This document shows, piece after piece, positions 9,772-19,551 of a stretch of DNA of 64,000 nucleotides. A program made the position numbers and the translations under genes. The stretch's first letter is position 1, and each line of letters begins with the position of its first letter. The notes beneath the pieces were generated by a model. The model had not been told where the DNA came from, did no database searches, and was given only the letters and a program-made list of their open reading frames with translations. The stretch comes from Calothrix membranacea FACHB-236 (lineage in GTDB: Bacteria > Cyanobacteriota > Cyanobacteriia > Cyanobacteriales > Nostocaceae), in the NCBI RefSeq assembly GCF_014696315.1, contig NZ_JACJPX010000026.1, positions 1 through 64,000 on the forward strand, given 5' to 3'.

Positions 9772-11067
9772 ATGAACCCAGAGGAATCTCAAACCCCAGA
9801 ATCGATTGATGAGTGGTTGGCGCAAATAGAAGAGCCGAGCAAGCCAGTTGCAGAGCCAGAAGACTCATCGGTTGACTCAGAGGCGGAAACAGAAGAGCAA
9901 AGTTTATTGGTGGACTCACAGCCCAATGACGCAACTTTGTCAGCACCAATTTCCCAAATAGACGTAGAAGTTTCTCCAGTTGAGCCAACAGAAGATGCGG
10001 CTGAGTTACTTACACCATTATTACCATTGGAAACTGTGGCAGTGCGATCGCCAAGAGACTTACAATCCGCAGATAATTCACTATATGCACAAGCAGCACA
10101 ACAAGTTGCTGAGTTAGAAAGTACCAAAGAAGCTCTCAAAGCCGAAATAGCCAATCTGCAAGCGACTTACAAAACTCTGCAAGCGCAAGTTGGGGAAACT
10201 CAATTGACATTAGGAAAAATTGTGCAAGAGTCGCTTTCGCAGCTAGAACAACGCAAACAAACCCTGCAAATTTCTGTTGAACAGTTAGAACGCCGTCAAG
10301 AACGCATCCGTAATGAAATGCGTACCACATTTGCAGGTGCATCCCAAGACTTAGCAATTCGCGTCCAAGGTTTTAAAGATTATCTCACAGGCAGTTTACA
10401 GGATTTAGCCGCCGCCGCCGAGCAGTTGCAGCTAGTACCGCCACCAGTAATTGAACGAGAAAAACCTGTGGTGAAAGAGGTAAAGCCTGCTGAATCCCAG
10501 CCAGGTATGCCGCAATTTGCGCCACAGCAGTTTCAAGATACCGCCAAGCAAATTCGCCGCCTCATTGACCAATATCGCAACAAACCCGATTATTATGGCC
10601 CAGCTTGGCAACTGCGCCGCACCTTTGAGCCAGTCCACGCCGAACGAGTTGCTAACTGGTTTTTCACTCAAGGTGGAAGAGGTGCTTTACGGACAATGGG
10701 TAGCCGCTTGCAGAATATATTAATTTCCTCGGCGGTGATTTCTATTCTCAACAGTCTATATGGCGATCGCGTCCGCGCTTTAATATTATCTAATACACCA
10801 GAACGTCTAGGTGAATGGCGACGCGGCTTACAAGATTGTTTAGGAATCGGTCGTCCAGACTTTGGCCCAGATAGAGGGGTAGTATTATTTGAAACTCCCG
10901 AAGCTGTAGCACAAAAAGCAGAGCGGCTAGTCAAAGCCAATCAAATGCCTTTAATTATCATCGATGATTCCGAAGACCAAATTAGTCTAGGGTTACTGCA
11001 ATTCCCTTTATGGTTAGCCTTTGCCCCAGACCCCAAAACAATGAGAAATTATGATGATGATTTTTAA
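9772..11067 (+). CDS. DUF3086 domain protein with coiled coil
   Basis: The 431-residue protein has three parts. An acidic disordered N-terminus (about 1-95, rich in E, S, P) is followed by a predicted coiled coil (about 100-215, many EL/Q heptads such as QLEQRKQTLQISVEQLERRQ). The C-terminal region of about 190 residues (from AKQIRRLIDQYRNKPDYYGP to the DDDF end) matches the cyanobacterial DUF3086 family. It has no membrane segment and its function is unknown. The DUF3119-DUF3086-plsY order is one I recognise from other cyanobacteria, which hints at a shared envelope or lipid role. Confidence 0.82.
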   Translation: MNPEESQTPESIDEWLAQIEEPSKPVAEPEDSSVDSEAETEEQSLLVDSQPNDATLSAPISQIDVEVSPVEPTEDAAELLTPLLPLETVAVRSPRDLQSADNSLYAQAAQQVAELESTKEALKAEIANLQATYKTLQAQVGETQLTLGKIVQESLSQLEQRKQTLQISVEQLERRQERIRNEMRTTFAGASQDLAIRVQGFKDYLTGSLQDLAAAAEQLQLVPPPVIEREKPVVKEVKPAESQPGMPQFAPQQFQDTAKQIRRLIDQYRNKPDYYGPAWQLRRTFEPVHAERVANWFFTQGGRGALRTMGSRLQNILISSAVISILNSLYGDRVRALILSNTPERLGEWRRGLQDCLGIGRPDFGPDRGVVLFETPEAVAQKAERLVKANQMPLIIIDDSEDQISLGLLQFPLWLAFAPDPKTMRNYDDDF

Positions 11068-11124
11068 TTAGTCATTTGTCATTGGTCAAGTATTATGGCT
11101 TTGGACTCTTGACTTTTGAGTACA

Positions 11125-11142
11125 GACGCGATTAATCGCGTC
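11125..11142. repeat. Dispersed 18-bp palindrome (copy 2)
   Basis: gacgcgattaatcgcgtc is a perfect palindrome located 35 bp upstream of the plsY start. Confidence 0.8.
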
Positions 11143-11176
11143 TCTACAACTTTTGAATTTTGAATTTTGAATTGTT

Positions 11177-11857
11177 ATGGCTATTTGGTTAACTTTGTGC
11201 GGTGTAGTTTTGCTTGTAGCCTACCTACTGGGTTCTTTCCCTACAGGCTACATTGCTGTGAAGCAGTTAAAAGGTATTGATATTCGGGAAGTTGGTTCCG
11301 GTTCAACTGGCGCAACCAATGTGCTTAGAACCTTGGGTAAAGGCCCTGGGGCATTTGTGTTATTAATTGATTGCTTGAAAGGAATATTAGCGATCGCCTT
11401 AATTTATCAGTTATTTCACCTGGCCCCAGTTTATAATCTAATTCCCTCAACTGTAGATGAGAAACTGTGGCAACCGTGGTTAGTGACATTAGCAGGGTTC
11501 GCAGTAGTTCTCGGACACAGCAAATCGATTTTTTTGGGATTTAGTGGTGGAAAATCTGTCGCTACTGGTTTAGGGACTTTATTAGCAATCAGCTGGCAAG
11601 TAGGTTTAGCAACAGCGGGTGTATTTGCTCTTTTCTTCGCCATATCGCGCATCGTCTCCTTGGGTTCCATTGCAGGTGCGATCGCGGTGACAATTTTTAT
11701 GGTAGTTTTCCATCAACCTTTAGCTTGTATTCTCTATGCTTTTCTTGGTGGGTTGTATGTCATTATCCGCCACCGCAGTAATATAGAACGCTTGCTTGCA
11801 GGTACAGAACCAAGAATTGGACAAAAGGTAACAACCGAACCAGAACAAACTGCGTGA
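11177..11857 (+). CDS. plsY: Acyl-phosphate:glycerol-3-phosphate acyltransferase PlsY
   Basis: PlsY is a polytopic inner-membrane enzyme that moves an acyl group from acyl-phosphate to glycerol-3-phosphate, the first step of phosphatidic acid synthesis. The 226-residue protein shows the three family motifs: GSFPTGYIAVK with DIREVGSGSTGATNVLRTLGK, then VVLGHSKSIFLGFSGGKSVATG, and a late SLGSIAG segment. It is hydrophobic throughout (five or more membrane segments). A GC-rich hairpin follows the stop. Confidence 0.95.
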   Translation: MAIWLTLCGVVLLVAYLLGSFPTGYIAVKQLKGIDIREVGSGSTGATNVLRTLGKGPGAFVLLIDCLKGILAIALIYQLFHLAPVYNLIPSTVDEKLWQPWLVTLAGFAVVLGHSKSIFLGFSGGKSVATGLGTLLAISWQVGLATAGVFALFFAISRIVSLGSIAGAIAVTIFMVVFHQPLACILYAFLGGLYVIIRHRSNIERLLAGTEPRIGQKVTTEPEQTA

Positions 11858-11914
11858 GAATCACCAGCTAAGGGACTTCTAAATCAAAAAATATCCTATC
11901 GCTGTTTGACATAA

Positions 11915-11937
11915 TCCCCGCAATTCAATTGCGGGGA
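11915..11937 (+). terminator. Hairpin after plsY
   Basis: TCCCCGCAATT and its exact reverse complement are separated by a single base (effective loop about 5 nt). There is no T-run behind it, so it is only a possible terminator or mRNA end stabiliser. Confidence 0.45.
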
Positions 11938-12137
11938 CTAAGTAAGTCGGTGGAAATAAACCAAACTATGTTACGAAACGTAAATAGCCTTGAAACCCTG
12001 ATTCCGTACCTAAAACTGTCACAAAAGAAATAACAGGGAATATGTCCACTAGTTTTTGATAAAAAACCAAAGTCATGAGGGATGGAAAGTTAAAAATCAA
12101 GCTGGAGTTGGGAAAAAATGGATGGTTATAAACCTTT

Positions 12138-12242
12138 ACCAATGACCAATGACCAATGACCAATGACCAATGACCAATGACCAATGACCAATGACCAATG
12201 ACCAATGACCAATGACCAATGACCAATGACCAATGACCAATG
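12138..12242. repeat. Fifteen perfect ACCAATG heptamers
   Basis: 105 bp of uninterrupted 7-bp units lie between the 3' ends of plsY (+) and the ABC exporter (-). This is the longest perfect heptamer run in the window. Confidence 0.97.
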
Positions 12243-12285
12243 ACAGCCCTGTCCAGTTATCTTTAATTGCAACGCCCTACTTATC

Positions 12286-14166
12286 TCAAGTTCCTAACAT
12301 TTGTAAGTTATGCAAGGTGGCGTACATTCCTCCTTTTTGCAGTAATTCTTCATGGCTTCCTTGCTCAATGAGTTCACCGCGCTTTAAAACAAAAATACGA
12401 TTGACATTGCGAATTGTAGATAGACGGTGAGCAATAATAATTGCGGTACGTCTTACCAAAAGCTGATTTAATGCTTGTTGAACTAAAGCTTCTGTTCCTA
12501 CATCTAGGCTAGCTGTAGCTTCATCTAATACCAATACTTGTGGGTTGCGAATCGCTGCACGGGCAAAAGCTAAAAGTTGTTTTTGACCGCTAGAAATATT
12601 TGTACCCCTTTCTCTTAGTTGCGTATCATAACCTTGAGGTAATAGTTGAATAAACTGATCGACATTAGTGTGCTGTGCAGCTTGTTGGATTTCATCAAAG
12701 CTGTAATTGTCGCCTAAGGTGATATTACTTTTAACATCACCCGCAAATAAAAAGCCTTCTTGTAAAATAACTGCCAGATAACGCCGCAATTCTGCTTGTG
12801 GTAAATCACGAATATCGATTCCATCTACAAGAATGCGTCCTTGGGTAGGTTCGTAAAGGCGACATAGCAGCCGAATGATGGAACTTTTACCTGCACCAGT
12901 CGGCCCAACTAAGGCTATTTTTTCCCCAGGATGAATAGTGAAATCTAAATCTTTAATCACATAATCATTGTCTTTATAGGCAAACCATACATGTTCAAAG
13001 CGGATTTCGCCCAGTTGTACTTGCGGTTTGACTTCTCCTGATTCGAGCTGAGCAACTACCTCATCTATATAGCCGAATTTGGCATCATAAATAGAGACAC
13101 GGGAATTAAAGCGATCGCGGATTTCTATCGGTTCATCTAAAATGTTAATAACTCGTTCAATTGCAGTAAAACCTGCTTGAATAACGGTGAATTTCTCAGC
13201 AAAATTCCGTAAAGGCTCAAATAATTGTTGAGCATACAAAACAAATGCTGACAAAATCCCAAAAGTAATGCTTTTACCTAGTAATAACCAGGCACCTACT
13301 ACTAGCACGCCTGCAACCGCCACTAAACCAATCCATTCTAAAATGGCGGAAACTGCTGAATCATAAAAAATTGTTCTGTCTATTTGGTCTTTATAGCGTT
13401 TATTAGTAGTACGAAATAATTCAGCATTAAATCTTTCTCGGCGGAACAACTGCACTACATTAATGCCAACTATATTTTCTTGTAGCTGGGAATTCAGCAT
13501 CGAAAGTTCTTCTCGTGCTTTGTAATTTGATTGGCGATACTGTTGCTGAAAGTAGATTATTATCAAGCTCACTGGTAACAGCATTACCAGCAATAAAGAA
13601 GCCAATTCCCATTGCAAAGAAAACATCAAACCGACAACTACCAGCATCGAAAATAAATCGGAGATAATTCCCACGGCTCCCGTAGAGAACACATCCCCCA
13701 AGGATTCCACATCGCTGGTGAGTCTGGTAATTAATTTACCAACAGGTGTGCGATCAAAAAAACGTACAGATAAAGATGTCACATGATGAAATAAATCATC
13801 ACGAATTTCTGCTGTAATTTGTTGCCCTAACTTCTGTACGAGATAACCCTGAAAACCCGTAAGTAATAGTCTGATAATAATTGCAACTAGCAACAACCCT
13901 TCTAGGATATTTAACCCTTGCAGTACCGGACGATTTTTGAGAAACTCATAAACGCTAGGTTCCTGGCGAATCAGGGAAATAGCCTGTCCAATCAATAGTG
14001 GTTGTACAGAATTAGCTAGGGCGATGGGTACGAGCAATAACATTGACAGCGCTAGTAATCGTCTACTACGACGAGCATAAGGTACTAAGCGCAAAAATAA
14101 CCGCCAGTCATTTTCACGCCGACGGTGTTGTCTGTTAGATTTTTTGAAGGATTCGTAGGTGCTCAT
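12286..14166 (-). CDS. ABC exporter, fused permease-ATPase (MdlB/MsbA-like)
   Basis: The 626-residue half-transporter has a six-helix type-IV exporter domain (about 35-350) and an ATPase domain (about 385-620). The ATPase carries Walker A GPTGAGKSS, signature ISSGQKQ, Walker B VLVLDEATASLD and the switch histidine in IIAHRLST. All ATPase motifs are intact, so an active homo- or heterodimeric exporter of lipid, peptide or drug type is expected; the substrate cannot be deduced. The start has an Arg-rich cytoplasmic lead (RQHRRRENDWRLF). The methyltransferase upstream is on the same strand but is separated by a long heptamer array. Confidence 0.93.
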   Translation of the reverse strand: MSTYESFKKSNRQHRRRENDWRLFLRLVPYARRSRRLLALSMLLLVPIALANSVQPLLIGQAISLIRQEPSVYEFLKNRPVLQGLNILEGLLLVAIIIRLLLTGFQGYLVQKLGQQITAEIRDDLFHHVTSLSVRFFDRTPVGKLITRLTSDVESLGDVFSTGAVGIISDLFSMLVVVGLMFSLQWELASLLLVMLLPVSLIIIYFQQQYRQSNYKAREELSMLNSQLQENIVGINVVQLFRRERFNAELFRTTNKRYKDQIDRTIFYDSAVSAILEWIGLVAVAGVLVVGAWLLLGKSITFGILSAFVLYAQQLFEPLRNFAEKFTVIQAGFTAIERVINILDEPIEIRDRFNSRVSIYDAKFGYIDEVVAQLESGEVKPQVQLGEIRFEHVWFAYKDNDYVIKDLDFTIHPGEKIALVGPTGAGKSSIIRLLCRLYEPTQGRILVDGIDIRDLPQAELRRYLAVILQEGFLFAGDVKSNITLGDNYSFDEIQQAAQHTNVDQFIQLLPQGYDTQLRERGTNISSGQKQLLAFARAAIRNPQVLVLDEATASLDVGTEALVQQALNQLLVRRTAIIIAHRLSTIRNVNRIFVLKRGELIEQGSHEELLQKGGMYATLHNLQMLGT

Positions 14167-14212
14167 AGTAAGAGCATTATAGTTAACTACCTACGCATTA
14201 CGCTATGCTCTT

Positions 14213-14335
14213 GGGAGGGGATTGGGGATTGGGGATTGGGGACTGGGGACTGGGGACTGGGGACAAGGGGACAAGGGGACAAGGAGAAATCTATATTACC
14301 AATTACCCATTACCAATTACCCATTAACCATTACC
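14213..14335. repeat. Heptamer array (GGGGATT/GGGGACT, GGGACAA, ATTACCC)
   Basis: Here the G-rich strand is the plus strand, antisense to both flanking minus-strand genes. This is an exception to the stop-codon-linked arrays elsewhere in the window. Confidence 0.9.
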
Positions 14336-14346
14336 TAACCCCCACT

Positions 14347-15066
14347 TCAAAACCGCACTTTGTATAAATCAAACAATTCTCCTGACTTGCGGGTAACGAT
14401 TTTAGCGCCAGCCGCTTTAATTATTTTTTCCCAGTCAGCTATCGACTCTAGAAATACTTCTGCGCCCAAATAAGTTTCTAAAACCGCCCAATCTTCTGCT
14501 AAAGGCTGTTCGGGATTGAGGATGTCAAAGACGAACTGTCCACCAGGTTTGAGGACTCGTTTAACTTCAGACAATACAGCAGTCCAATAATCTAAGGGAA
14601 AATAGCAGCTGAATCCTGTTGCGATCGCAAGATCAAAAAGACCTTGAGAATACTTTAATTGATGAGCTGGGCCTAACTCCACTCCTTTAAATAGCTTTGA
14701 GTTTAATTGCGAACCCCGAGAATTGAGGGTATCTCGTGCTATAACACTAACTTCTTGCCCGTAAAAATATGCTTGCCAATCTCGCCAAGGATAGATGAGA
14801 AAGCTAACACCGCAACCAATATCTAAACAATGTTGGTTCTTTTGCGGTTGCGCTATTTCCCAGAAGTGAGAAGCAATTTTTCCTGGTAATGTACCACTAA
14901 TCCAGTCCCTATATATGGGCATAGCTTCAACTTCTGCTGGCAATTCAAAAGGTTGATTTTGGTACTGGCGATTGAACCGATATGTAACTTGTGTTACAGT
15001 CTGCTGCCATTTATCTGAAGAGGTTTGTAAGCTAAAAAAATCGCTTTGGGAAGGCTTTTTAGACAT
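14347..15066 (-). CDS. Class I SAM-dependent methyltransferase
   Basis: The 239-residue protein has the Rossmann-fold SAM motif LDIGCGVSFLIYPW (motif I), an acidic strand-2 region, LAIATGFSCYFP (motif II region) and the post-motif EVKRVLKPGGQFVFDILNP. I start at the ATG at 15064-15066, with AAGGAG about 13 bases upstream, rather than a TTG 33 bp earlier. The substrate is unknown. The unusually aromatic segment YPWRDWQAYFYG after motif I may help recognise a relative. Confidence 0.82.
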   Translation of the reverse strand: MSKKPSQSDFFSLQTSSDKWQQTVTQVTYRFNRQYQNQPFELPAEVEAMPIYRDWISGTLPGKIASHFWEIAQPQKNQHCLDIGCGVSFLIYPWRDWQAYFYGQEVSVIARDTLNSRGSQLNSKLFKGVELGPAHQLKYSQGLFDLAIATGFSCYFPLDYWTAVLSEVKRVLKPGGQFVFDILNPEQPLAEDWAVLETYLGAEVFLESIADWEKIIKAAGAKIVTRKSGELFDLYKVRF

Positions 15067-15277
15067 TATGTCTGTACTGCTCCTTAAGAAATTCGTCAAA
15101 TTCTCAGTATAGTTATGGTAAAAAAGCTATATTGCAGTTTGGGTTTCTCTTGCTATGGGTATTGAGAAAGTCTGGTGATGAGTTCACTAAAAAATTCCCG
15201 TAGCATGACACCGTTAAGCGCGTAGCCAATTTACAAGCTTAACAAATTCAAGGAAATTCGGTAGACGCAGACAAACT

Positions 15278-15517
15278 ATGGAATTCAAGCGATTTAACTA
15301 TCAGCCTTTATCACTTGACGAACTCGAAGATATCAACCATCTGAAAATTATTGTTGAGCGTGCTGTAGCAGATGGGAAGCTCTCGAAGCAGGAAATGGAG
15401 TGTATTAAAATCGCAATGCGGAGAAATATTCAAATTACATTTGAGAAGCTAATGATATGTAGAGAAAAGATTTGGGACAAAATTCAAACAGGAGAATTGG
15501 AATATAGCTGGTGGTAA
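15278..15517 (+). CDS. Small conserved-looking hypothetical protein
   Basis: The 79-residue, mainly helical, charged protein (LDELEDINHLKIIVERAVADGKL near the N-terminus, split here for length; IQTGELEYSWW at the end) has no membrane segment or known motif. The phrase AVADGKLSKQEMECIK resembles TerB-like acidic helical proteins, but that is only a resemblance. Its TAA stop continues straight into a TTGGTAATTGGTAATT repeat. Confidence 0.6.
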   Translation: MEFKRFNYQPLSLDELEDINHLKIIVERAVADGKLSKQEMECIKIAMRRNIQITFEKLMICREKIWDKIQTGELEYSWW

Positions 15518-15544
15518 TTGGTAATTGGTAATTCGATGCGGTAG

Positions 15545-15670
15545 CAATACTTGTCGGTTAAGGGCACAAGGGGAAGGGGAAAAGGGGCAAGAAAAAACCT
15601 TTAACCCTTACCCTTTCACCTTTTCCCCAAACCAAATTAAGAGTTGAAAATCCTTAACTGAGCAGTATTG
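15545..15670. mobile_element. MITE-like element with 19-bp imperfect terminal inverted repeats
   Basis: The left end (15545-15563, CAATACTTGTCGGTTAAGG) and right end (15652-15670) are inverted copies matching at 16 of 19 positions. The 126-bp element has a centre of purine-rich AAGGGGAAAAGGGGC and its approximate complement, so it forms one long hairpin. It has no coding capacity. Confidence 0.6.
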
Positions 15671-16052
15671 GATACGGTAAGATAATCGGCATTTAATTGG
15701 GCTTTTTGGAAAGATGAGATGCCTGCATCACAGGAGATTGATGAAATTTCATGTGATGAGATGTGTTTGAGGTTGAGCAGTTCACTGATGGTAAACAGCA
15801 ATTACTTGGAAATTATTTTGTGTGTAATTCAATGCAATAAAATTTGGCTAAAAAGATATAAAATATGGGGAGCAAAGAAGATTTTACCTGCTCATCTACC
15901 TCATTTTTTGTCAATAAATAACTGTTCTTACGCGAACATTATCACCAGGGAAGGAACTCCAATCCCTAAATATTGCGTCGTTTCACTCGCAATGACACAT
16001 TTATAGCAATCCTAAATGATTTGTGAAAGATTCACATGCATGGTTGTTGACT

Positions 16053-16103
16053 GTTAAGCGTTGACAGTCAACACTCAACAGTCAACAGTCAACATTTAAC
16101 AGC
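16053..16103. repeat. AACAGTC-type heptamers in inverted arrangement
   Basis: A short gttgactgttaagcgttgac stretch faces several acagtcaac units, so the region can form a hairpin just upstream of the GNAT gene. Confidence 0.7.
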
Positions 16104-16131
16104 CAAAACCGATATTTCTCCCTGAAAAACT

Positions 16132-16662
16132 ATGCCTGAAATAGAAACTTTGCGTCTGCGATTAAGACATTTGACGTTGGCGGATTTTGATGACTTGTTT
16201 CGCCTCTACAGCGATGCGGAAATTATGAAATATCTGGTACCAAGAACAGCAGAGCAAACACAGACTAGTTTATACAGACATATTAAACAATGGGAAGAAA
16301 ACAACTTTGGGATGTGGGCAGTAATACACAAAGAAACTGCCAAAATGATTGGGCGTTGTGGATTAGGTTTTTTGGCAGATACACCGGAGGTTGAACTTGG
16401 TTATGTGTTTGACAAGTCTTTTTGGAATTTGGGTATAGCGACAGAAGCATCGCAAGCAACTTTAAAATATGGTTTTTGGGAAGTAAAGTTAGATCAGATA
16501 GTTGCGATCGCTCATCCTGAAAATATTGCTTCAGTGCGTGTCATTCAAAAAGTAGGGATGAAATATCAAAAGCATACCCGCTACTACGGCCATGATGTAG
16601 TTTACTACACCCTCCCCCGCGACCAATGGCAACCGGATGATTCTCTATATGTTTTGAGTTGA
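16132..16662 (+). CDS. GNAT N-acetyltransferase (RimJ/RimL type)
   Basis: The 176-residue protein begins IETLRLRLRHLTLADFDDLF, then EIMKYL, as RimJ/RimL-like acetyltransferases do. It has the GRCGLG strand, VELGYVFDKSFWNLGIATEA (acetyl-CoA loop region) and ENIASVRVIQKVGMKYQ. Members acetylate protein N-termini or small amines; the target is unknown. It is monocistronic between repeat-rich gaps. Confidence 0.9.
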   Translation: MPEIETLRLRLRHLTLADFDDLFRLYSDAEIMKYLVPRTAEQTQTSLYRHIKQWEENNFGMWAVIHKETAKMIGRCGLGFLADTPEVELGYVFDKSFWNLGIATEASQATLKYGFWEVKLDQIVAIAHPENIASVRVIQKVGMKYQKHTRYYGHDVVYYTLPRDQWQPDDSLYVLS

Positions 16663-16816
16663 AAAGGATATGGGATATGGGATATGGGGCATGGGGCATT
16701 GGGTAATGGGTAATGAGTAATGAGTAATGAGTAATTGGGGTTTGTCATTTGTCATTTGTCATTTGGTGTTGTCTACCTCTACCTCATCTCCCCAGTCCCC
16801 AGTCCCCAGTCCCCAA

Positions 16817-19099
16817 TTACGAAATCACCCTTTGCAGTGTCAGCAATAATTCATTAATAGTGTAGGGTTTTGGCAAAAAGGTTGTTACACCACTGTTAGC
16901 TAGAGCTTCCAGTTTGTTACTAGACATCAATCCACTGGTGGCGATAATTTTTACCTTGGGGTTGATTTTTTTCAAGGTACGGATGGCAGTTAAGCCATCG
17001 AGAGAAGGTAGCATCAAATCCATGAGTACTACACTAATTTGATCCATGTGTTTAGCGTAAACTGCGATCGCTTCAATACCATCAGTGGCGGCAATGGTTT
17101 TATAGTTATGAGTTTCTAGGGATGTTTTAGTAATCTCTTGAATAGCGGGTTCATCCTCAACAATCATAATCATTTCACCATGTGCGGTGATCACTGTGGC
17201 ATTGTCGGCTTTGCGTGTTTCTACTCCATCTACTGCTGGTAAATATACTTCAAAACGAGTGCCTACGCCTTTTTCGCTATGCACGTTGATGAAACCACCG
17301 TGGCTTTTAATAATTCCCAGAACGGTGGACAAACCTAAGCCTGTGCCTTGCCCTACTTCTTTTGTGGTAAAGAATGGCTCGAAAATTCTATCTAAATGTT
17401 CTTCTGGAATCCCTACCCCTGTATCAGTAACAGTAATTACTATATAGGGGCCTACTTTGGCTTCCAGATTCATGCGGGCATAGTTTTCATCAATAAACAA
17501 ATTTTTGGCATAGATGCTTAAACTACCCCCATTGGGCATAGCATCACGCGCATTAACGCAGAGATTCATTAACACTTGATGAATTTGCGTTCCATCGCCA
17601 GAAACTATCCACAAATCCTTTGACAAATCAATGATCACCTGAATTGATTTGGGAAATGTTTCTTTCAGTACTTTAGAAACCTCCACAATCAAATGTCTGA
17701 TTTGCAGATTAATTCGCTTACCTTCTACACCCCGTGCAAATGACAACACTTGCTTAACTAAATCTGCGCCGCGTTTGGCGTTAACTTCCAAAATTTCCAA
17801 TAGGTGACGAGTCCGCTCATCAACATTGGGAAATTTCATTGGTAGTAGTTGCGCTCCTGCCAAAATTGGTGTCAGGATGTTGTTTAGGTCATGGGCAATG
17901 CCACTAGCTAAGGTGCCTATACTTTCCAGCCGTTGGGCACGAAATAATTGCGCTTCTAAACGTTTCTTTTCGGTAATATCTGTGTCAACGGTGAGAATTG
18001 ATTTTGGTTTACCTTGTTCATCACATACTAAACTCCAACGGCTAGCAACTAAAATTTCTTTGCCAGTTTTGGTAAGTTTCGTTAACTCGCCTTGCCATTT
18101 ACCTTTATTGATAACTTCTAAAAGTGTTGCTTCCATATCTGACGACGGTTCATCGGTATCTAACAGTTCGCTAGCATTTTTATCTTTAGCTTCCGACGCA
18201 GCCCAGCCATAAAGAATTTCTGCGCCTTTGTTCCAAAAGAGAATTTTGTTTTCTAAATCTCTAACAAGAATCGCATCTGTGGAAATGTCTAGCAATGCCG
18301 CTTGTTCGCGGATTGTCGCATCAGCTAGTTTGCGCTCTTCTAAAGCTGCTTGGCGTTCGCTAATATCTATGCAAGCACAAGTAATACCAATAATTTGTTG
18401 TGCCTCATTTCGTAAAGGTTCTACCGTCAAGTCATAATATCGGGTGCCTTGAGCAGTTGTAATTGATACTTCATCTCTAGTACCCACTCCCGTCACCAGT
18501 ACACCCAATTTCATGGCTGTAAGGTGGTGAGCGCTTTCTAAGGGAATTAATTCTGAGTCCCGTTTACCCAACATTTCTTCGGCTGTGAACCCAAAAGCTG
18601 GGTTATAAACCCAGGTATAACGTAATTCTAGGTCTTGGTTAAAGACAAAGATGGGTGAGTTCTTTAAGGCTACTCGAAATCGCTCTTCACTTTGTCTGAG
18701 GGCATCTTCTATCCTTTGACGCTCAATGGCATAACGCATGGAACGTACCAGCAAATCACCTGTTACTTGCCCTTTGACTAAATAATCTTGCGCTCCTTCT
18801 TGCATTGCTCTTAGTGCTAAAGTTTCATCGGCAATCCCTGTTAGGACAATTATGGGAGTTGATTTTGCTTGATTGTGCGCTTTAATAAAGGTTTCTAATC
18901 CCTGGCTATCAGGTAGGGAGAGATCCAAAAGCATCACATCAAAGCTTTGGCGCGCTAGATAGCTTAATGCCTCGTCCAGTTGCTCTACCGGCATCAATTC
19001 AACTGCAGCTGCGGTGACATCCTGTAAAAATTCCTGCAATAAGAGGACATCACCGGGGTTATCTTCAACTAACAGGACTTTAATAACTTCACCTGTCAT
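16817..19099 (-). CDS. Hybrid histidine kinase: REC-PAS-PAS-HisKA-HATPase-REC
   Basis: The 760-residue protein starts with a receiver ([11 protein letters not shown], phosphoacceptor in MLLDLSLPDS). Two PAS domains follow (about 135-260 and 270-390), then a dimerisation/phosphoacceptor helix (GIAHDLNNILTPIL, NtrB-like), an ATPase domain with NARDAM, DTGVGIP and GTGLGLSTV, and a C-terminal receiver (VVLMDLMLPSLDG, TFLPKP). It has no membrane segment. I start at the ATG at 19097-19099, with GGAG upstream, 5 bp after the stop of the response regulator. It is the last gene of a three-gene sensory operon. Its TAA stop runs directly into a TTGGGGACTGGGG array. Confidence 0.93.
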   Translation of the reverse strand: MTGEVIKVLLVEDNPGDVLLLQEFLQDVTAAAVELMPVEQLDEALSYLARQSFDVMLLDLSLPDSQGLETFIKAHNQAKSTPIIVLTGIADETLALRAMQEGAQDYLVKGQVTGDLLVRSMRYAIERQRIEDALRQSEERFRVALKNSPIFVFNQDLELRYTWVYNPAFGFTAEEMLGKRDSELIPLESAHHLTAMKLGVLVTGVGTRDEVSITTAQGTRYYDLTVEPLRNEAQQIIGITCACIDISERQAALEERKLADATIREQAALLDISTDAILVRDLENKILFWNKGAEILYGWAASEAKDKNASELLDTDEPSSDMEATLLEVINKGKWQGELTKLTKTGKEILVASRWSLVCDEQGKPKSILTVDTDITEKKRLEAQLFRAQRLESIGTLASGIAHDLNNILTPILAGAQLLPMKFPNVDERTRHLLEILEVNAKRGADLVKQVLSFARGVEGKRINLQIRHLIVEVSKVLKETFPKSIQVIIDLSKDLWIVSGDGTQIHQVLMNLCVNARDAMPNGGSLSIYAKNLFIDENYARMNLEAKVGPYIVITVTDTGVGIPEEHLDRIFEPFFTTKEVGQGTGLGLSTVLGIIKSHGGFINVHSEKGVGTRFEVYLPAVDGVETRKADNATVITAHGEMIMIVEDEPAIQEITKTSLETHNYKTIAATDGIEAIAVYAKHMDQISVVLMDLMLPSLDGLTAIRTLKKINPKVKIIATSGLMSSNKLEALANSGVTTFLPKPYTINELLLTLQRVIS

Positions 19100-19104
19100 T
19101 AGCG

Positions 19105-19551
19105 TTACTCCGGTGGCAATTTGACAACCGCAAACCAAAAGTTCTCTATGGAACGGACAATTCTCACAAATTGATCGAAGTCCACTGGCTTGGTTATATA
19201 ACAGTTAGCAGCTAGGTTATAGGCTTTAACAATATCTTCTTCTGCTTGGGAGGTTGTCAGCACAACTACAGGAATCCGTCTAAGATGTGCGTCACCTTTA
19301 ATTTCTGCTAATACCTCTCGCCCGTCTTTTTTTGGCAGATTTAAATCAAGTAAGACAATATCGGGATGGGGGACATCAGCATATTTATCTTGTTTTCGCA
19401 AGAATGCCATTGCTTCTACCCCATCTTCAACAACACTTAAGTTCACTGAAATTTTGCTATCCTCCAGAGCGATGCGTGTAAGTAACGCATCGCCAGGATT
19501 GTCTTCTACTAGCAAAACCTCAATCGGCATAACTGCTGATAAATTGTTCAC
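19105..19551 (-). CDS. CheY-like response regulator (Rcp1-like)
   Basis: This is a single receiver domain of 148 residues with [22 protein letters not shown] split over the N-terminus, [14 protein letters not shown] (phosphoacceptor Asp), VVVLTTS and [13 protein letters not shown]. The NPGDALL start and long beta4-alpha4 region are typical of Rcp1, the partner of cyanobacterial phytochromes. The GTG start at 19551 overlaps the TGA of the upstream kinase by 4 bp, so translation is probably coupled; an ATG at 19530 would give a 141-residue form. It is the likely phosphotransfer partner of the kinases on either side. Confidence 0.93.
   Translation of the reverse strand: MNNLSAVMPIEVLLVEDNPGDALLTRIALEDSKISVNLSVVEDGVEAMAFLRKQDKYADVPHPDIVLLDLNLPKKDGREVLAEIKGDAHLRRIPVVVLTTSQAEEDIVKAYNLAANCYITKPVDFDQFVRIVRSIENFWFAVVKLPPE

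Noticed and set aside
11915-11937. Confident intrinsic terminator after plsY
   Set aside because: The hairpin is strong but no T-run follows, so it is reported only as a possible terminator.
11966-12226. 86-codon ORF on the minus strand
   Set aside because: It is largely a translation of the ACCAATG array (repeating VIGHWSL).
15719-16006. 95-codon ORF on the plus strand
   Set aside because: It has no family signature, no ribosome site and an irregular composition, and it overlaps a dispersed tgcgtcgtttcactcgcaat-type repeat.
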